Of a DNA stretch of 13,747 nt, positions 11,077-13,747 are shown piece after piece. The position numbers and the translations under genes are program-made. Each line of letters opens with the position of its first letter. Position 1 is the first letter of the stretch. Source of the DNA: Bacillota bacterium (GTDB lineage Bacteria; Bacillota; Clostridia; Oscillospirales; Ruminococcaceae); assembly GCA_023394255.1 (NCBI GenBank), contig JAEXAZ010000098.1:1-13747 (forward strand), in the 5' to 3' direction. The notes beneath the pieces were generated by a model. That model was not told where the DNA came from and ran no database searches. It saw only the letters and a list, made by a program, of their open reading frames with translations.

Positions 11077-13076
11077 TCCATCATTTAAATGTAGATTTGG
11101 AAACATACTCCTCGGTTGATATCAAAAAGGCCGGCATGTACAAATATGTGCAGTCCCCAGATTTTGAGATTTTGTTGTTTGCATATTCACTGGACGGGCT
11201 GCCGGTGCAGGTTGTGGATATGGCACAAGGGGAGAAAATTCCGCAGTACATTTCATCCCTGCTGCTTGACACGGATTGTATAAAACATGCATATAACGCC
11301 GCCTTTGAATGGTACTGTCTATCCAAGTATTACGGCTTCAACCTTTCTCTCGGTAGCTGGCTTTCCCAGTGGCGCGACACAATGCTCCACGGGCTTTACT
11401 GCGGGTACACCGCCGGTCTGGGTGCTACCGGCGCCGCCTTGGGACTGCCAGAAGATAAGCGCAAGCTGGCAACCGGCAAAGCGCTCATTAAGCTGTTTTG
11501 TACACCGACGACGCCCACAGCCAGAAATGGCGGAAGAACCCGTACGCTCCCGCACCATGAACCTGAAAAGTGGGAATTATTTAAGGAATATAACAGACAG
11601 GATGTCGTTACCGAACAGGAAATTGAACGCCGCCTGTCACCGTTCCCGGTGCCTGATTTCGTACAAAAGCAGTGGGAAACTGATCTGCGTATCAACGCTC
11701 GCGGCGTAGCCGTTGACCTCGACCTGATCCACGGCGCCCTCGATTGCAATGATACGATTACCGACACTCTGACACAGGAAGCTGTCCAACTGACCGGGCT
11801 TGACAATCCGAACAGCGTCCCGCAGCTTTCCGGGTGGTTGACAAAGGAAACCGGTTCGCAGATTACTGACCTGCGCAAAGAATCCGTTAAAACCATGCTG
11901 GACGGTGAGATAGAAAGCGCCAGCGCCCGCCGGGCACTGGAAATCCGGCAGGAGCTGTCCAAGACGAGCGTAAAAAAATACACCGCCATGACTGAGGCGG
12001 TGTGTGAAGATGGCCGGGTGCGCGGGCTGCTGCAATTCTATGGCGCCAACCGGACCGGGCGCTGGGCCGGCAGAATTATTCAGCCGCAAAACCTTCCGAG
12101 AACGAACCTGCATGGTGATCTGCTGGACTTCGCCCGCGATTTGGTCAAAGCCCGCAAACTGGAGTACATACAGCTGATTTATGGCAGCGTTCCGGATACT
12201 CTTTCACAGCTGATCCGCACGGCGCTGATTCCCGCACCGGGGCATATGTTTGTTGACGCAGATTTCAGCGCTATTGAGGCCCGTGTGATTGCATGGCTGG
12301 CCGGCGAAGATTGGGTGTTGGACGTGTTCCGGTCCCACGGAAAAATCTATGAGGCGACTGCGGCCAACATGTTCGGTGTGCCAATTGAGAAGATCACCAA
12401 AGGCCAGCCGGAATACGAGCTGCGCCAAAAGGGCAAGGTTGCAACACTGGCCCTCGGATACCAAGGTGCCGCGGGCGCTCTCATAAACATGGGTGCTTTA
12501 AAAATGGGAATCCCAGAAGAAGACTTGCCCGATATTGTTCGCCGCTGGCGGGAAGCCAATAGACGGATTGTTGACCTCTGGTATTCTGTTGAAAACGCCG
12601 CGATTGGAGTGGTGCAGACGGGGCGACCGGCAGGCGTCCGAGGGCTTTTATTCGCTCTCGAAGGTGACCATGCGACAGATCAGTATTTCCTGACGGTTAC
12701 GCTTCCTTCCGACCGCAAGCTCTACTATGCCCGCCCGACACTCGGTGTCAACCAGTGGGGGAACCCGTCACTGCAATATTGGGGCATGAACCAGACAACG
12801 AAGAAATGGGAACCCATTGAAACCTACGGGGGCAAGCTGGTGGAGAATATCGTACAGGCGACCGCCCGCGACTGCCTTGCAGAGAATATCGAACGGCTGG
12901 AAATGGCCGGGTATCCGATTGTATTCCATGTGCATGACGAGGTAGTAATAGATGCCACAAAAGAAAAGGCAGACCTTGACGCGGTCTGCCGGATTATGGG
13001 GGAGCCTATTTCCTGGGCGCCCGGGCTGCCACTTAAAGCAGATGGGTGGATAGGGGATTATTACACGAAAGATTAA
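11073..13076 (+). CDS. Phage family A DNA polymerase with 3'-5' exonuclease
   Basis: A 667-residue DNA polymerase I-type replicase. The N-terminal proofreading domain has D8 and E10 (VDLETYSS), the Exo II-like YNAAFEWYCL and the Exo III YNRQD (Y173, D177). The polymerase domain has motif A DADFSAIEAR (D397, E402), motif B on the O helix RQKGKVATLALGYQG (K455, Y463) and motif C HVHDEVVID (D622, E623). All key residues are present and there is no 5'-nuclease domain, as in phage enzymes. ATG 11073 is chosen over an in-frame TTG at 11067 because it forms a 4-base ATGA overlap with the upstream stop. It should copy the phage genome with the SSB-like protein; helicase and primase genes presumably lie further right. 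Confidence 0.95.
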   Translation: MIHHLNVDLETYSSVDIKKAGMYKYVQSPDFEILLFAYSLDGLPVQVVDMAQGEKIPQYISSLLLDTDCIKHAYNAAFEWYCLSKYYGFNLSLGSWLSQWRDTMLHGLYCGYTAGLGATGAALGLPEDKRKLATGKALIKLFCTPTTPTARNGGRTRTLPHHEPEKWELFKEYNRQDVVTEQEIERRLSPFPVPDFVQKQWETDLRINARGVAVDLDLIHGALDCNDTITDTLTQEAVQLTGLDNPNSVPQLSGWLTKETGSQITDLRKESVKTMLDGEIESASARRALEIRQELSKTSVKKYTAMTEAVCEDGRVRGLLQFYGANRTGRWAGRIIQPQNLPRTNLHGDLLDFARDLVKARKLEYIQLIYGSVPDTLSQLIRTALIPAPGHMFVDADFSAIEARVIAWLAGEDWVLDVFRSHGKIYEATAANMFGVPIEKITKGQPEYELRQKGKVATLALGYQGAAGALINMGALKMGIPEEDLPDIVRRWREANRRIVDLWYSVENAAIGVVQTGRPAGVRGLLFALEGDHATDQYFLTVTLPSDRKLYYARPTLGVNQWGNPSLQYWGMNQTTKKWEPIETYGGKLVENIVQATARDCLAENIERLEMAGYPIVFHVHDEVVIDATKEKADLDAVCRIMGEPISWAPGLPLKADGWIGDYYTKD

Positions 13077-13088
13077 GGAGGAAAAATC

Positions 13089-13382
13089 ATGACTAAAAAA
13101 GAATTACTCGCAAAACTGAAAGCTCTTGGCCCTATTTCAGAGCAACAACGAAATGACATCGTTTGTTCCCTGATTGGGCACAGTAGAATCCAGACCTATT
13201 TTTTTGGATACTACAACTGCGCTCGGTGTGGAGCGCAGATAGGGGACTCACTGGGAGGATGCTACTCTGGGGCAGAAAAAGCAGTAATAGTGGGGCACAG
13301 CTGCCCCACTTGCCGCGAAAACTACAAAAAATGCACTTGGAAGGATAAATTATTTTGCCCCGACCCATTTAAAGAACCCTAA
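13089..13382 (+). CDS. Small zinc-binding phage protein
   Basis: A 97-residue protein with two CxxC pairs, C44/C47 in CARCGAQIGD and C72/C75 in GHSCPTCREN, consistent with one structural zinc. C90 and H70 are further candidates. An N-terminal helix precedes a conserved-looking LIGHSRIQTYFFGY segment, and the end is KDKLFCPDPF. I recall similar proteins near phage polymerase genes, without an assigned function. AAGGAGG lies 7 bases before ATG 13089, and the gene follows the polymerase by 12 bases. Its stop lies only 2 bases from the stop of the opposite-strand DUF4145-like gene. Confidence 0.78.
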   Translation: MTKKELLAKLKALGPISEQQRNDIVCSLIGHSRIQTYFFGYYNCARCGAQIGDSLGGCYSGAEKAVIVGHSCPTCRENYKKCTWKDKLFCPDPFKEP

Positions 13383-13384
13383 TT

Positions 13385-13747
13385 TTATTTAGGTTCAATC
13401 GCCTGCACCTCTTTTGTCATCAGCTCCATTTCAATCCATCGAACGGTCAGATCAATCAACCGCTTTAAATCTGTTACGTCTTTATCTTCGTGTTTTCTAA
13501 TATAATGCGCCTCATCATTGCCTATCCAAACTGCTCTCGATGCCACGATTCGTATATTTTCGTTTTTAATATCCTCAGATATACACTTTGCCAACGGCTT
13601 TTTCTGTATTTTTTCTTTTTCATCGTCTGATGTGCTTTTGTAGCACAAATAATCTTTAATTAAAAACTCAATGGATTTTCTGTACCCTATTCCAGCAATT
13701 TCAGAAAGCCCATAAGCTTCCGCGGTGTACGCTTGATTGTATATGCT
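13385..13747 (-). CDS. DUF4145-like protein (5' truncated by the window edge)
   Basis: A minus-strand frame open from the right edge to a TAA at 13385-13387, giving 120 visible residues; the start is outside the window. The order of features fits DUF4145: AEAYGLSEIAGIGYRKSIEF (a helix often seen with E-x-L-L/I), a Lys-rich middle, then RAVWIGNDEAHYIRK with the conserved GN-x2-H type segment, and a final long helix. DUF4145 domains occur alone and fused to restriction or defence proteins; their activity is not defined. The gene converges on the replication operon with 2 bases between stops, so it is a separate unit, possibly expressed in the lysogen. Confidence 0.68.
   Translation of the reverse strand, partial: SIYNQAYTAEAYGLSEIAGIGYRKSIEFLIKDYLCYKSTSDDEKEKIQKKPLAKCISEDIKNENIRIVASRAVWIGNDEAHYIRKHEDKDVTDLKRLIDLTVRWIEMELMTKEVQAIEPK

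Overview
The window looks like a junction between the chromosome of an anaerobic, fairly GC-rich Clostridia-type Firmicute and the left end of an integrated temperate phage. The organism call is an inference. It rests on strong AGGAGG-type ribosome binding sites, sigma-A-like promoters, a YjzC-like protein, an ImmA/Xre immunity pair and a molybdenum hydroxylase next to a NiaR-type regulator. I cannot name a species.

Chromosomal flank (1-2162): the C-terminal two thirds of a xanthine dehydrogenase-family molybdopterin subunit, then a 3H-domain (NiaR-type) niacin-responsive repressor with its own near-consensus promoter, then a bidirectional terminator.

Element boundary (about 2163-2189): a 27-bp 3' end of a tRNA gene, probably tRNA-Ser, on the minus strand and ending in CCA. 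The rest of the tRNA is absent. It abuts a tyrosine integrase gene, which is the layout of an att site made by integration into a tRNA 3' end. The intact tRNA and the other att site should lie beyond the right edge.

Lysogeny region (2223-5150): a minus-strand integrase with an N-terminal zinc ribbon, a candidate plus-strand small RNA in the int-immA gap, a minus-strand Xre repressor-ImmA operon, and a plus-strand second Xre regulator that is a close paralogue of the first. The control region between the two regulators holds two face-to-face promoters. Each has a copy of the same operator-like sequence in its -35/-10 spacer, and two more copies lie nearby.

Early region (5160-8112): a Rha-family regulator, a small helix-turn-helix protein, a 38-codon ORF, a reverse-oriented YjzC-like gene, a third Xre protein, and a run of short, tightly packed or overlapping genes of unknown function. 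Two related hairpins lie among them.

Replication/recombination module (8125-13382): a Pro/Ala-linker protein, a DUF2800 Cas4-like Fe-S nuclease, a DUF2815 single-strand-binding protein, an unknown 120-residue protein, a family A DNA polymerase with 3'-5' exonuclease motifs, and a small zinc-binding protein, all on the plus strand and closely spaced. A minus-strand DUF4145-like gene converges on this operon and runs off the right edge. No structural, packaging or lysis genes are visible, so the phage assignment rests on the early genes. No CRISPR array, rRNA or complete tRNA is present.
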